Positions 1-12,652 of a stretch of DNA of 64,000 nucleotides are shown in pieces. The notes below the pieces were generated by a model. The model made no database searches, had not been told where the DNA came from, and saw only the letters and a list, made by a program, of their open reading frames with translations. Position 1 is the stretch's first letter, and each line of letters starts with the position of its first letter. This DNA is from Pholiota molesta (Eukaryota > Basidiomycota > Agaricomycetes > Agaricales > Strophariaceae), in contig JACGCK010000001.1 in assembly GCA_014925825.1 (NCBI GenBank), positions 372,001 to 436,000 on the forward strand. Direction: 5' to 3'. Made by a program: the position numbers and the translations under genes.

Positions 1-138
1 TCCTTCTTTCGTTCTCGACCAGCGGACAGCGGCCGTCGCCGTCCTTAACGTTCACGAAGGCCTTACGCCCCTCACGCAACCTACGCCATCACGCTCTCTC
101 AAGAATCAACGATTTGGCCAAGAACAGACATCACCACC

Positions 139-3100
139 ATGATCCCACTCATCCCTGCCCTCGTGCTCGCTTTCATCTCTTTTATAGCCTCAGCTTTTGT
201 TATACTTCGCATTGTTATCCCAATTCTGCCCCCGCACCCTCTCAGCAAGCGGGTTTCACCTGTGAGTTCTTTTCTTGGCGCGAAATATGACTGGCTCAAA
301 TTTCCCATTGTAGGCCGAATTTGGACTACCCACCTTCCGATCTCTCTCTCCGGCAGACAAGAGCCATCTATGGCTTGCAAGCCTTGACCTCGTCGCCCTA
401 GTTCTCTTCATATGGCAGACTATCAACGAGTCGACTGCTGGACCCTCAGGAGTCGCTCTTGCAACGGACCCAGGCTCAGCCATCCGGCTGTGGATCATAG
501 TGACGATTAGACAGACATGTCTTCTCTTCGTGGCAGCTATTACTCTGCTCCACATTCGAATGGCGAATTCAGTCTCCTTCGGCGCCAAACACTGGATGCT
601 TTGGGGACCAACGGCTTTACTCGTTATTACGTCCACCGCTGTTGCCGGTATTCTCTCAGGATCAGGAGTCAACACACTGTTCTTCGGTATGACAGCATAT
701 ACAGCCACCATTGCCGCTCTCAGCAGCATTGCATTTGGGTACCTTGTCAAGACACTTTTTTCTATCAAGAAAAACTTGCCATTATTAATGACTCCAATGA
801 TCATGATGCATGGCCGCAACTGGGAGAGGAGAAGCCGAGGCCTTCGTTCGCAACTGAAGACATTGATGCAATTCGCGATGGTGCATCATGGATTACTTCC
901 AATCCTGGTTCTCGGAGGAATTCTGCCTCAGCGTGGTCGTTCTCCACTCACCACACCATGACAACTTCTCAGCACCATGGCCGGCCACAGACAGCGACCC
1001 ACCCCTCTGTACCCGGAAAGTCGTCCTTCTGGTTCAGCTCGACTACTGCGAATGATATTCAGGTTCCTCCAGTTCCACCACTTCCGTCTCCATATGGCCC
1101 ATTATCGCCGGTTATGGCGGATCCAGATCCTTTCCGAAAGGATCCCCCGACTCCAAAGCATCAGAAAACGCGCATGGGCTCTCAAAGCTCGTGGTTGACC
1201 TCCTCAAATGGCTCTCACACCACTGTGACTTCTTGGTCTTATCCGACAACCAACCACAGTCAGTACGAAGGCACCATACATGAAGAGATCATTCGCAATC
1301 CTAGTCCACAGGATTACCAGACCGCAAGTCGACCAATGACACCCGGAAGTCGACCAACGACACCCGCTATGGCCGATGCGCAAGTTCTTGGTGGATATGG
1401 ATATGCTGAAAAGGGATTAACAACTTTTACTTCTCCGCCTGGAACAACGATTGAAATTTCTATGGTTCCCGCTATTGGATGGTCAGTTATGATTTGGCTT
1501 CCTATCGTAAGTGATCTTCTTTTCTGTGCTCATAATTTATGTTAACAAAAAAAAATCATCTCACACAGGCTTTTGCTTTACCTTACTTTATTACTCTTGC
1601 CCAGAACACAACACCATCAACCATCCTCCAAATTCTTTTCATCCTCTCAGTAACACTGTCGTCGCCTCTTCTGGCGCTCAACCTTATCTGTGGATCGCCC
1701 CTTCCAATCCTGTTGGACTCTTCGAAAATAGCCTCGACAACCGCGGAGGCCTGCCCGTTGACCCCAACCGCCCGATGATTCACGGCAGCTTCCCACCGCA
1801 CAAGTTCTCCCATGAGTACAAGCGCAGTACCAGCTGCAGCGTCACTGTCGTCGAAGGGCGTCGCAGCGGCGATGTTTGGCTTAGTAAAGGCAACGCAGTG
1901 GATAATAAAGGAAAACTCGGCCGCGCGGTCGGCATGCTTTCGACGACGCCCAAGCTCTCTGTCTTGCCCCCTGAGGAGAACGACGACGTCATTGAGAGCG
2001 CGCCTATTCCATATGGCGAGGATTCCTCCGTTCCGTATCATATTGGCGGCACCCCGCGCTCAGAGATCAGTGCACAATTTGGACGACTCAGGACGCAGTC
2101 AAAGTCTAGCTCGCATAACTCTGGCGCAGATGAGAATCTGCAGTTTGCCACCCAAATTATGATCGCGCAGAGGCACTACTCCACGCTCGCACAGACAGTC
2201 GTCGTTCCAGGTCCAACTGGTTCAGGTCCGAACACCGCGAGCAGCCAACGCGATTCGGTAGGCGCTAATACGTTGGTCGGTGTCACTACGGGCGCTGCAA
2301 GCAAGCGCAACAGCCACGCGTCGCACTTGCGCTCTCGATCTGTTTCTTCTATCACTGGAGGCGCGTACCCTCAGACGCAGGCAGCGCAGGAGCACTACAA
2401 CCCCAGCCCGCCGCCCTCGTTTCCCTTGCCTCCTACGCCACCGAGTGTGCGCACAGCCAGACTCGCTATGCTCGCGCACAAGAAATCGTTCTCGTCTGGA
2501 TTTTCGTTGGGTCATGCCATGGAGATGGATGGCGATCTCGATGGTGAGATGAACGAGATCGACGCGCTTACTGCAGGGGTTCTTCCATTGCTCGTCCCTG
2601 GACTGAAAGTCGGCGGTGATATGAAGATTCGCAGGGGCGATTATACACCACCCAGCAGTCTTGGGAAAGGGAAAGGCAGGAAGGTGGCAGCGGCGAAGAA
2701 ATTGGCAGAGTTTGGGGAAGATTTCTCGTCGCCTGAGATCCATTCGACGCCGGCAAGGAGGCGCAACCCTAGAGGCAGGAAAGAAAGTGGACACAAGAAG
2801 AACCATTTTAGTCTACCCAGGTCCGCTTTTTCCTTCATATTTTCTGTTGGAGATTGCTGACTTTTCTTCTGAAATTATAGCTTGAGCCTCGGAAGGGAAG
2901 GAATGCATTCTTTGGCCACATGGAGTGCGGATATTCGCCATGCTCTTGAGTACAAAGTCGGCCAATATACTGCTGTACCTACCAACGTCGACCTTGGACG
3001 AAGGAACACAGTTGTCGGGGTCGAAACTGCCGCTGACACCGGAAACTACCACCAGCTCCGATCGGTCCAGGAAGAGGAAGAACAGAACATGTCGCGAGGT

Positions 3101-3905
3101 GTAGTACGCGCTTTATCCACCCGCTCCATGGGCCTCCGCGCCGATGTCCCTCACGATGTCGACACGGCCCGCTCGTCTGTGGTTTCGCTCAGCAACATGA
3201 TACCGCCCTCGCCGCGTCCACTGTAACTCTCTTCGAGGACTTTGAAGCTGGACTGGAATCTCCTCCTCAAGCTGAAAGCACACCGCACAATAGTGTTTCC
3301 CAGAAGCCTGTTTCCCGCCAGCCACCGCCACCCATGCCCGACTACCGTCGCATGAGCACCATCCGCTATATCAAATCTGATAATGATACGCAAAATCAAC
3401 CCGTCCCATACCAAGCAGAAGAAACTAACGAATCCTGCGAACCTGAACAGGCAGTGTCGACTTTGACGTCCATCGCACAATGGTCGTCGCGCGCCGTACG
3501 TCCGCTGATACCCAAAGCCAGCAAGCTGCAGCGCAGCCCCACCGAGCCGACCTCGCCAAGGAGGGTCTGCGCACTCTGACACTCCTGCAGGACCGTGGCA
3601 ACATCGTGAACAGCGTCAACACCAGCCCTACGACGGCCGAGATCCGCCCACTTACAATTGGGAAAGCGCAGAAGCTGCGCAGGACCGCGCTTCATCAGCA
3701 AGATGAGAATGCGCCTGCGCCTGCTGTCGCGCGCACGGCTTCGTCGGGGTCGAGGAATAAGAACCTCAAGTCGCTCAGCCTTATCCGGTCTGAGACTGCT
3801 AAGAAGCGCGGAATCCTTCGTCAGACCGAGGTGCTTCCTGAGGTTGTTGTGCGCCCGCCGTCGACGGCGGAGCATACTGGCTTTGCCTACAATTTCCGTG
3901 ATTAA
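139..3905 (+). CDS. Multi-pass membrane protein of unknown function, with apparent single-base frame breaks
   Basis: Four exons fit: 139-261, 314-1506, 1569-2820 and 2881-3905, joined by GT-AG introns of 52-62 nt that keep phase. The N-terminus is a hydrophobic helix (MIPLIPALVLAFISF), followed by about four more membrane helices up to residue ~215. A long Ser/Pro/Thr-rich loop follows, then two further helices encoded at 1569-1690 (FALPYFITLAQ onward), then a long disordered tail ending HTGFAYNFRD. The reading frame steps by one missing base near 770-783, 1705-1712, 3188-3200 and 3555-3560, although the protein on both sides remains plausible. I do not recognise a named family; similar tail-rich membrane proteins are common as uncharacterised proteins in mushrooms. 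No catalytic motif is visible. The whole locus, more than 1,100 codons, is treated as one gene because the frames join naturally; a pseudogene is the alternative. Confidence 0.7.
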
Positions 3906-4568
3906 TTCACGATATACCCATACTCCCTACCTTGACGGGTTGGATTTCATGGTCTGATATTTTTGCAACCTTTTTTTATTACTTTTGTTCTGCTGAGATT
4001 GAACTCTTCAGTTCCATTTTTCCATCGTCTTGCTTTTGCTATCGTTTGCTCTCTTGCTTTCTCGCTTGCTTTCTCGCTTTCTCGTCTATCGCATTGCACT
4101 GCACATATTCCATCGCACCTCCACAATTTCGTTATATCCTCAACATCCAAGTCCTATAGCTCTACTGTCGTATATCCACTTTGCTCTCGATTCTGCTCTC
4201 CGTTTTCGCTCTATGCTTTGACTCTTTATACCTATCTCAAATACCTACCCAACTCTCAGTAACCGGTTGCTGTTTTCCAAAATGTTTTCTACGTAGTACG
4301 TACCTCTATGCTCCACCCCTATGCTGTCTCTGTTTTATAGTTCCTACGCTCCCGATGCTTCGACTAGTATTCCTTGGTACATAGTGCGCATTTTCCTTAC
4401 CGTATGTGCTCTGGATGAAACCAATACATAGTTCGATAAAAGTCTTGTATCCATAGAAAAAGAAAAATCCGAGTCTCTTGTACTGCATCATTAAAAAGGA
4501 TGACAACGATATTACATATGAATATTGTAAATACTACACTCATGCGTTAACGCATTAACATTTACAGG
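3906..4568. other. Convergent 3' intergenic region
   Basis: Pyrimidine-rich sequence typical of fungal 3' UTRs lies between the convergent membrane-protein gene and the THOC3 gene. It holds a perfect 14-bp palindrome, ATGCGTTAACGCAT, at 4542-4555, about 13 bp beyond the THOC3 stop. No gene is seen. Confidence 0.6.
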
Positions 4569-6011
4569 TTACAGCGAGTCAAGCAGACCGAACAAGCTAA
4601 CTACAGCGATCGGTGCAGGACCTCCTTCTCTGGCTTTTGTTTGTCCGCAGTATGCAATGATGTATTTCGAGGGATGCCAAGTCACTGTCGGTGAAGGTGC
4701 AAGGGCAGGAACACGATGAAGAGGAACGCCAGTCTCTGTCGCACACTATGACCATTGTAAGCAGGAAAAAAAATCATGGTTACATGGAGGCACGTACGAT
4801 ATCGATATATGTTCCTGCACTTGCGATGGCTAGATACTCGCCATCGAAGGAATAACTCAGGCCGTGGACAGCATGTCTAAGGGTGAAAGAAGAAATGATG
4901 TGAATGGCGCTCATAGCGGGCCAGATGGGAGGAAAATACGCACTCGCAGATGGATATTGTTCGTGCACATATCCAGTCGTTCAAATCGAATATGTTGATG
5001 ATTGAATCCAGTCCTCCTGACGCTAGGTACCCTCCTCGGGGATCCAGTGCCAATGCAATACACCCACCGACATGGGCTGCTGGGCTTTCACGCACATTGA
5101 GCGAGGGATAGTCTACAACGCGCAATGTATGTTCGGTTTGGTGGCTGATGACGACACCGTCTCCTAGGTGGTTGAAAAGCGCGGTGGACCCCACAATCTA
5201 GATAGGGATGTTGTTGTTTTTGCCGGCGATATTGTGCCACGGAAGAAACGTACTGGTTCGCGTTCAGACAGGTGCCATTCGTCTTTTGTGTCTTCGCGCG
5301 ACCGTCCTAGTGTCATAAACGAAAGCTGGTGGCCAGCTGTTATGTACAAGAGCGAGCGGCCATCCGGTGAGTAACTCGTCTGCACCGGTGTTACTGATGA
5401 TTTCAGGTTTATTTGCTGAATGTATCGACTTTCTAGATGACGGTTGAATGGTAAGCCATATTGAGCAGTATAAAGAAAAACATACGTCGTGCATCCCAGA
5501 ACACGATACGTCGGTCTTTCTGACTTGATGTGCAGAATAGATCAGGATGTGTGGGATTCCATGAGACATAGTCGACATCTTCTGAATGGCCTCCACTATA
5601 GGTAGTCGCGCTCCGTGCTTCCATCTGTTCGGAATAAAGTTCTTAGCCACATGTCGAACCATAGAAAGCATAAGCACGACGCACACTTTTGTCCGGATTC
5701 CACACCCTCGCGAGCTTGTCAATGCCCACTGCGGCGAGCTTCTTGCCGTCGCAATTCCACGCGACGTGGTTCATTGCCTGAGAGCTAGGCATGCGGTAGT
5801 CGCGCGGTTTGAACGCGGAGAAGGTCGGAGGCTACACGAATACGAAGAGGCGCAGGCGGCTGAGATGAGTTATAAGCGCTCGTTGCCGGGAAATAGGCCT
5901 TCGTACATGGATACCCCGGACGGCGAAGGTGGTATGGAGGGGCGGAGAGGGAGGCCGCTCTGGGACAGGGATTTCATCTTCTTCCTTCGTGGCTGGTACT
6001 ATTTGCGACAT
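4569..6011 (-). CDS. THOC3: THO complex subunit 3 (WD40 repeat protein)
   Basis: The product is the WD40 propeller subunit of the THO/TREX complex, which couples transcription to mRNP assembly and nuclear export. The start at 6011 gives MSQIVPATKEEDEIPVPERP. Propeller blades are spread over about seven short exons: NHVAWNCDGKKLAAVGIDK, GHSEDVDYVSWNPTHPDLF, TSYSPDGRSLLYITAGHQ, CIALALDPRGGYLASGGLD and LSYSFDGEYLAIASAGTYID. The last exon begins after an intron whose donor directly follows the YIDI codons, and ends in VVSLFGLLDSL before TAA at 4569. This order and the C-terminal LFGL ending match THOC3/Tex1 rather than a generic WD40 protein. Exon borders in the first half are approximate. It runs convergent to the preceding gene. 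Confidence 0.85.
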
Positions 6012-6621
6012 GGTGGTAGTTAGAAGAGGAACAAGAAGAACGAAGAGCAAGCGCAAGTTTGGCTCAAGGTGTCACGTGGCGTACATGACTGTCGCGATTC
6101 CGAGCCGCCAACGGCTAACGTCCAGGACCAGCAAGCAATTGCAACTGCTGCGTTATAATAGATCGATAGGCTTAGATTGTCCTTGAATTTTAAAAAAGAA
6201 TTAAAAAGAATTAGATAGTGATGAACACGCCAATGAAATTAAATAGCACCGTTTCTTCTCCGCTTGTCCTCTGCTTTTCCGTTGGCACTGGCAGCTGCTA
6301 ATATTGAAAACTTTAGTTGAATGTGTATCATGTCATGACCTCGATGCTTGAAAGTGTATTTTTTCTTTCATCTGGTAGACAAAGAGCCTAAGAATATACT
6401 TAATATCAATTACATGAACCCCTCCTTCTATGATAGAGTTGCCTTTTTTAGAAATTAATTCCTAAAATATCCAAGCTTCCAGCCAATCACGCAGACGGTC
6501 AATCAACAGTCCGCCGTGGTCTAAACAATGCTAGCCAGAAGGCGACAACATCAGATAGTTCAGTACATACATAGTCAAATACAACATCCAAAAATGTTCT
6601 AGTCATAAAACTCATGGCTTG
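6012..6621. other. Intergenic region, THOC3 promoter and epoxide hydrolase 3' flank
   Basis: AT-rich sequence. The part next to 6011 must serve as the THOC3 promoter. I see no gene, repeat or convincing TATA box. Confidence 0.5.
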
Positions 6622-8054
6622 TCAGAGCTTTACTTGAACACGTTCAGCAGGCACACTAGGACTAGGCATGGAGCATGTCAGATTCTCTAGCCAATTACCA
6701 ATAATGTCAGTAACTTCATCCTTTGCTTCCACCATAATCCAATGACCTCGCCCCTCAAGCGCAACATCTTGTATCTGAAATGAATTTTCTGACTTGCTAA
6801 TGACGAAGGAACTGCAGTCTTGTCTTTGGTTCCCCATATAAAAAGGGCAGGTAGATCTTCCCGCATATGCGCATCCAGTCCGTAGGCTGTATGCATTGGT
6901 GTTAGCTTGTCTTCAATGTGACAAAAATAGTGGTGACCTAGTTCTTCATCATGACGGAATTTCGTCGTTCTATAATAGTTCAGAGGACCGACCATCCCCT
7001 TCTTCAATTCTGAATGATAATACTCCAGTTCCTAATTAATGTCCGAAGATTAGATAAGTGTCAGGCAGTTCTATATCGGTACTCTGACCTTCCCTGTCAA
7101 AACACATGGGCACTCTTTGTCTGGAACCTTCAGAAGTAGATTTTCAAGCGATCCCATCTGAAATATTTCATATTGGAACCGGGAGGACTGTATGTAAGTC
7201 GAATGAATTTTTTGAGCTAGGCATGGCTTTATTGTGAGCGTTTAATTCGGGTTATATCCTATACAATGCTCACATTGGCCAAAATCTCTAGATTCGATTT
7301 TTGACTTGCGAAATAGAGTTGATATCCAAGGTTGGGTGCACGACGAACAACTTCTTCGAGAGGGAGATATTCGCGTGAGGGTGGAGTGTATGGTACGCTG
7401 AGCCTTTGAAGTAGCATAGAATGTCAATCATTTCGCTTGATTCATTCAGAGAGAAAGAAAAACATACATGGCCAAAGCGAGAATACGATTTGGAAACCAC
7501 AGAGCAAAGCGAGCTACGACATACGAGCCCCAATCATGGCCAATGAACACCTATAACAATGAACAGCCGCACCCTCCATAGGTGCATTACTTACCGCTCT
7601 TTCGATCTCTAACACATCCAGGAGAGCAGCAAGGTCCGCGCTAAGCTTTTTCGTCGAATATTGCTCTGCGTCCATAGGTTTTGATGTGCCTCCATATCCC
7701 AACATGTCCGGTGCAATGACACGGCAGCCTCGGCGTACCCAGGGTCCTATCTGGAAACGCCATCCATACCTAGGAAGAAGAAGACGCAGTACATCTGTAA
7801 GGAATAGATGACGAAAGAGGCTGGTCGCCAATTATCTACATGCCAGAGGTCAGGGAACCCATGAACAAGAACAAGGGTTGGATGTCTCTTCGAATCGTAG
7901 CCTTCTGGCTTTTGGTCTACCTGTTAATGACGCAGCACGTTCGATGAAGTTACGTGTGATGTCAGAACTGGGGCAGACTCACGAAATGATATGTATTTCC
8001 AGTGTGAAGTCTCTCAGTTCTGTGATTGAAGCTCTCTGGACTATGGGGATCCAT
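6622..8054 (-). CDS. Epoxide hydrolase (alpha/beta hydrolase fold)
   Basis: It probably hydrolyses epoxides to diols. The start ATG at 8054 gives MDPHSPESFNHRTERLH, followed by a GT-AG intron and the exon with TLVLVHGFPDLW, the oxyanion HGFPD motif. Next comes YGWRFQIGPWVRRGCRVIAP and MLGYGGTSKP. The nucleophile elbow FIGHDWGSYVVARFAL (Asp of GHDWG) lies near 7540. LFIWGTKDKTAV carries the likely acid, and EGRGHWIMVEAKDEV the catalytic His. TGA is at 6622-6624. One apparent missing base near 6800 separates KDKTAVPSS from SKSENSFQIQ; another phase mismatch occurs just after HGFPDLW. All key catalytic residues can be read. It is the first of four minus-strand genes for hydrolases or reductases, suggesting a shared detoxification or secondary-metabolite role (inference). 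Confidence 0.85.
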
Positions 8055-8574
8055 GGTGTTCTGTGATGAGTGAATGGAAGGAAGAGGCAATCGAAGTAAC
8101 CGGAATCCGGCAGTGTTCCTAGTTAGCCGACGCTGCGTGTGGGGGCTGTGTGGGGGTGGCCCGGGGAGAGTAAAAATAGATCGCGCTCATTATATCGTCG
8201 ATCCTCGTCAATAGATTGTGTATATCTAGCAACATTTACTTGCTTCAGTTCATTTTCCTTTTCCCCAGGCCCCGCCTTCTATACGATCATCTCTCAAAGT
8301 GTTCAAGAAAGTCTATAAAATTTTCGGTGTATCCGTGTGAGTCCGAGTCAAAAATGCAACCTTGGCACACGGTAGATATTCCGAGATATTCACAGGTACA
8401 TGGTTCAACATATAGGAGGACTTGGTTTTAGTTCCTAAGCATAAGTAGTACTCTGTAGTACTGGAAAAAATAATTAGGAAGATATATCAGCAAGTCTTCA
8501 GTTTGAATGGAGGCGCGTTAAATTTAACTGGTCAAAGGTAGATGGCCTGGGTCATCATAATGAATTTTCCTCCG
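8055..8574. other. Intergenic region upstream of the epoxide hydrolase
   Basis: About 520 bp that includes the epoxide hydrolase promoter. From about 8488 the sequence resembles the 3' flank of the second metallo-hydrolase at 12561 onward, marking one edge of the segmental duplication. Confidence 0.55.
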
Positions 8575-9902
8575 TCATACATCCGGAGGTGCTACTTCAG
8601 GTAAAGGTTGTATCTTCCCTGGCCAAAACGCATCCCCATCCTTGTTCAATTCATACCATGGAACATCATGCGCCAGTAAAACTTGTACACGGGGCAATTT
8701 GCGCAGTTCACGAATATGTGCGATATGTTCCTCGGCCGTCTGCTTGTCAGAATGGATGCAAAAATGCGGTCCGTACGGCATCCCGGTTTTGATCTGCGAC
8801 TCGCCAGTGAGAATGCGCCAGTGGTGCGCACTATCAGCTGCGAGGTAAATCCACGCGCCGTCGGAGGAAGTGCGTACGAGGACGTTGATATGTCCCGGGA
8901 CGTGGCCGGGACTGTCGACAATATAGAGGCTTCCATCGCCGTAGAAATCGAATGCGCGGGGAAATGGACCGAGGGGCGACCACTCACTAACGGGCAAATA
9001 TCGCGTGCGGTCTGCAGGATAAAGGTCGCTGGCAAGCATGGAAGTGGAGTCCTTTGGATAGGCGTCTTCAAAGAGAGGCTGGCAATCACCACCGACAAGG
9101 AATGTGCTCTTCTTGAAGGCATGTGTATCACCGGTGTGGTCCCAGTGGACATGGGAAACGCAAACGAAATCGATGTCATCGGGGCTAAGACCGCCTTTCG
9201 ACAGAGAGTCGAGACAACTTGGTGCGTCTCCGAGTTGGAATAGGCCACCGACCATCGTCTGGACTGCAGGCGGATATTTTGACAAGTCTCCGTTTATTCC
9301 CAGGTCAAACAAGAATTTTCAGGCCGTTTACTGTGTTGTAGGAGAAAGCATAAAGAAGGCAGAGTGCTCTTTTGCCCAGCAACAGCATCGGCGATGAATA
9401 GGTCGTCTGGCGCAATCATGGACCGGCCCTCCAGAGCGGATACATTGCAGAATGCCTGATCTGAGGTTGGAGCTGGAAGAGTCATCCTATGGTAAGGCTG
9501 TTAATTCCAGAAAGAGATGAATGTAATCGAGCGTCAAAACTCACTTTTGACGGGTTATAATTTTATGAAACGTTCAAGCTTAGAATCTAGTCGGATAGAG
9601 TGGGCCCGAGTGAAAGCTTGAGGGTTGAATAGAACCTTATATATATAATTAAGAGAGGAGCTTATCGGCAACCCAGTAATAAATGGATCATTGACATCAT
9701 CAGGAAATCTGAAATCACCACCTCCGCATGCATCGCTCGGAAGCGGTCAGCCGGCCATGACTGTGAGTTTGTGGACCAACAGCTGACCCATGTTCGACCT
9801 ATGTCATTGATAGAAATATAGAAAGATACACATATAACTCACATACCAGATTGTGAGCCTTACTGATGGCTTTCTCAAGGACATGCATTACCGAGAAGGT
9901 AG
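8488..9902 (-). repeat. Segmental duplication, copy A
   Basis: This segment carries the first metallo-hydrolase gene and its upstream region. It is clearly homologous to 12561-13936 over both coding and non-coding parts. Shared non-coding landmarks include GAGCTTATCGG, AGTTTGTGGACCAACAGCTG, AATATAGAAAGA and CATTACCGAGAAGG or its near match. Weaker similarity seems to continue to about 10260. The orientation matches the second copy, so this is a tandem direct duplication with the MDR gene in between. Confidence 0.8.
8575..9485 (-). CDS. Metallo-beta-lactamase-fold hydrolase, copy A, with one frame break
   Basis: Close paralogue of the gene at 12653-13564. The start MTLPAPTSDQAFCNVSALEG at 9485 and the C-terminal end at 8575 align with the intact copy. 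The metal site HVHWDH, the later GHVPGHINVL histidines, AADSAHH and LLAHD are all present, as in AttM/AiiA-type lactonases of the MBL superfamily. Near 9310 the frame breaks: RPENSCLTWE is read where the intact copy has RPEKFLFDLG. One missing base in an A/T run explains this. The rest reads as 245 uninterrupted codons, so the break may be a sequencing deletion rather than a dead gene. The substrate is unknown; a lactone or ester is inferred from the fold. Confidence 0.85.
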
Positions 9903-10566
9903 GCTACCAGGGACAGCTGACCCATATAAATCAGTAATATCCCGCAATGGTCGGTTATACTGGCCTCAATGCAAATGTTCAACCTCTGGATGGCGACATC
10001 TTAGCGCTCATTTATGGTATACCATAGTGGTGGCATGACAGACCCGGTTAGATAGCGAGGATAGCTTATTGCGTTGGCAATGTTAAGTACTCCCAATATT
10101 GTTGCTTGGATATATGGTTGAGCCTTGGGAATCGATGAAGTATATGACTTGAAAGAGATGTGAGTAACTCCGAATCAGCCTGGGACGCATGGGAGGAGAA
10201 ATTCAAGAGGCGCTCAAATGTAGGCTTTGCAGTTCTAGTAAACAACGGTTGCGCCGTGCACGTCGAGTAGGGTGGCAAGTTGACCAGCATGAATGTAAGT
10301 AAATCCATCTAACAACATTATTTGCTCGTTCAATGAGATCTCATAGAGAAATAACTTTTTTGGAAAAAAAAATCGAAGGTGCCTTTCCTCGAGGACATCT
10401 AGAGGACGTTCCATTTTGCAACCTGAAAACCACCCTAATGAGAATCTATTTCATAGCTTTACTTTCTTTTTTAGATATTGTACATCATATAGATTTTTCG
10501 AGGAACAGATTTTAATACACTAGCGAAGATGGTTTGTACCTAATAATACATAGCTCAACTTGTTGT
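9486..10566. other. Upstream region of metallo-hydrolase A, with a possible gene remnant
   Basis: The first 400 bp belong to the duplicated segment and include an AT-rich TATATATA stretch near 9645. On the minus strand around 10070-10300 a reading frame contains KPTFERLLNFSSHASQA. A diverged counterpart, AERLFNFTDCPTHSAQ, occurs near 14300-14430 beyond copy B. This suggests that both copies carried a piece of a second, unrecognised gene that has decayed. No intact gene is seen. Confidence 0.45.
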
Positions 10567-12192
10567 TTAGGCTGCGACCTTGATGACAATTTTGCCGACA
10601 TGCTTTTGGGATTCAAGATAGGCGTATGCATCAATGGCTTGTTCGAAGGGAAACACTTTGTCAATCACAGGCTTGGTTGTTTCTGGGTTTGCCTCGATCA
10701 AGCGGTTCATGTCCTTGAACCTGGAAGCAATGAGTATCATAAGCACACTTGCCAAATAGAAAAACTTGAAGATATCTGAAGACATACTGGGCAACGGAGC
10801 CAACATGTATGCCGCGCATAGACAGTGCGGAGCGGATCAGAGGAAAGATAACGTTAGAATCTCCCCCTTCCTGATGATATGCATTATCGTCAGCATTTGT
10901 TTCATTGGAATTCAATGAGTGTCCCTGGCTTACCGTGGCAACGAAACCAATAAGGTGAATCTGTCCGCTGCCAATCCGAGCAGATTTCACGGATTTTGAA
11001 AGCGTTCCTCCGCCAACCTATATCATAATCAGATGAATTGCAAGGACGATTACAAACAGAGATATACCTCAAGGACGTGGTGTACGCCCTCTCCATTGGT
11101 CTTCAGGGACGTTATTGGCGATTAGATCATGGGCGCTAGACTACAAAGACAGGATGGACCCACAATCTTGAGGACCTCGTCATCCCAGTTTGGTGTCGTT
11201 TTGTAGTTGATAAGATGTTTGGCGCCGAGTTTGGAGGCAATCTTGAGCTTTTCGTCAGAGGACGATGTCGCGATTACCGTCGCTCCAGACGCAACGGCAA
11301 ACTGCAGACCGAAGCTGGAAATTCTTGTGAGAAATTCTTGTAGCAAAGGCAAAAAATAATACTCCTTACGTAGAGACACCTCCCGTTCCCAGAACAAGAA
11401 CGTAGTCTCCTGCCTTGACGGGAATTGGTCCGTGGAGGGCACTATAAGCTGTGAGTGCAGCGCATCTAATTAAATTAGAGTGACGCCCAACATAGCTTTT
11501 GAATAACACCTACGGGAGAGTCGAAGCCTCCTCATAAGACAGATGCTTCGGAATGGCGACGATTGACTAAAAATCGGTGTGAACATAATATGCAAATGGG
11601 CAGGAAATGAAGCCTACAGTAGCAGGGAAGGTTCGATACTCTGTCAGCACCCCATGAGCCTGCCCACCCAGTGAGGTAGCTTGTATTTCGGGAGAGGTGG
11701 CGCCATATATGTGGCCTGGGGCAAAATTGGCAGAGACTCTATCACCCACTTTCCAGCCTTGGACATCTTCTCCAATAGCAATGATTTCTCCTGCGCTGTC
11801 TGATAAGGGCACAAGATCTGTCGGCATACTTAACCAAGGGGGGTTGAGTTGTAAGTAATTCTGCAGAATTGAGAAAGAAATGGATAACTCACGTAGCGCG
11901 ATAATTGCCGCCGGCGACCATCAAATCTCGGTACTGGTTTCATAAATGTTCTGTTAGGGCAACCGCTGGATTCACTATTTCAACGCTAAAGGAAATATAC
12001 CTGGAGAGAGACTGCGTGAATTTTGACCAACACATCGTTGGCCTTGACTTTGGGAATAGGAGCTTCTTTAACGACAAGGTTTCTGTAAGACCCGGTCTGT
12101 AGATTCCCAGTACAATTAGATCAGATGAAACTATCAATGCGGTCACTAACCTGAGGGTAGAAGTATTGACGCGTGGTGGTAGGGAGTGTCAT
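10567..12192 (-). CDS. MDR-family NAD(P)-dependent alcohol dehydrogenase-like oxidoreductase
   Basis: The start ATG at 12192 gives MTLPTTTRQYFYPQ, then an intron, then TGSYRNLVVKEAPIPKVKAN and DVLVKIHAVSLQ, the usual GroES-like N-terminal domain. Further exons encode PTDLVPLSDSAGEIIAIGED and WKVGDRVSANFAPG. The Rossmann nucleotide-binding part YVLVLGTGGVSTFGLQFAVA is followed by ATVIATSSSDEKLKIASKLG. The C-terminal exons read GSGQIHLIGFVAT, RGIHVGSV, KPVIDKVFPFEQAIDAYAYL and HVGKIVIKVAA, ending at 10567. The structural-zinc cysteine lobe of classical ADHs is not seen, so it resembles the zinc-type ADH-like or quinone-oxidoreductase branch. At least eight short introns are needed. It sits exactly between the two duplicated metallo-hydrolases, which suggests a shared pathway. 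Confidence 0.85.
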
Positions 12193-12652
12193 GGTAATTT
12201 GGCTATGAATTGGGTATGAATATATGAAAGACGATGGCAAGGAAATGAGGGTATATATACGACATAATGCCCCTAAAGCATGGTGTCAGTCAGCAGGTAA
12301 ATACTTGCGTCATATTGCTTATACAGCGTTATAAAGTTGATGAGAAAGCACTTCCAGATAGGAGGATAATCCCCGTTTTTCTCATATAGAAGCGATCCTG
12401 GAGTCAATTGGAGTCGAGATCCCTCGTACTTTGGTGTCCAGGGGGCAAGAAATCTGATAAGTATTGCTACATGATGGTTATATGGAAGAGCTCATAGTCC
12501 TTAAGCATACATAGCACTGGTGGAAGTGATTGAGAAATTCGCGCAGTCACAGATATGTATCAGGAAGTGTTCAGCTTGAATAAAGTCGCCTTGAATTTAA
12601 TCGGTCAAAGGTCCATTCCCTGCCTGGGCCATCATAATGATTTTCTCCTCTG
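12193..12652. other. Intergenic region upstream of the MDR gene
   Basis: About 460 bp. The first half should hold the MDR promoter. From about 12561 the segment is part of duplication copy B. No gene is seen. Confidence 0.5.

Noticed and set aside
739..769. A 31-nt GT...AG intron to explain the first frame step in the membrane protein
   Set aside because: It is too short for the introns of this window and its length leaves the wrong phase; it would also remove part of a membrane helix.
4542..4555. 14-bp palindrome as a regulatory site
   Set aside because: A single palindrome in a convergent 3' flank has no supporting context.
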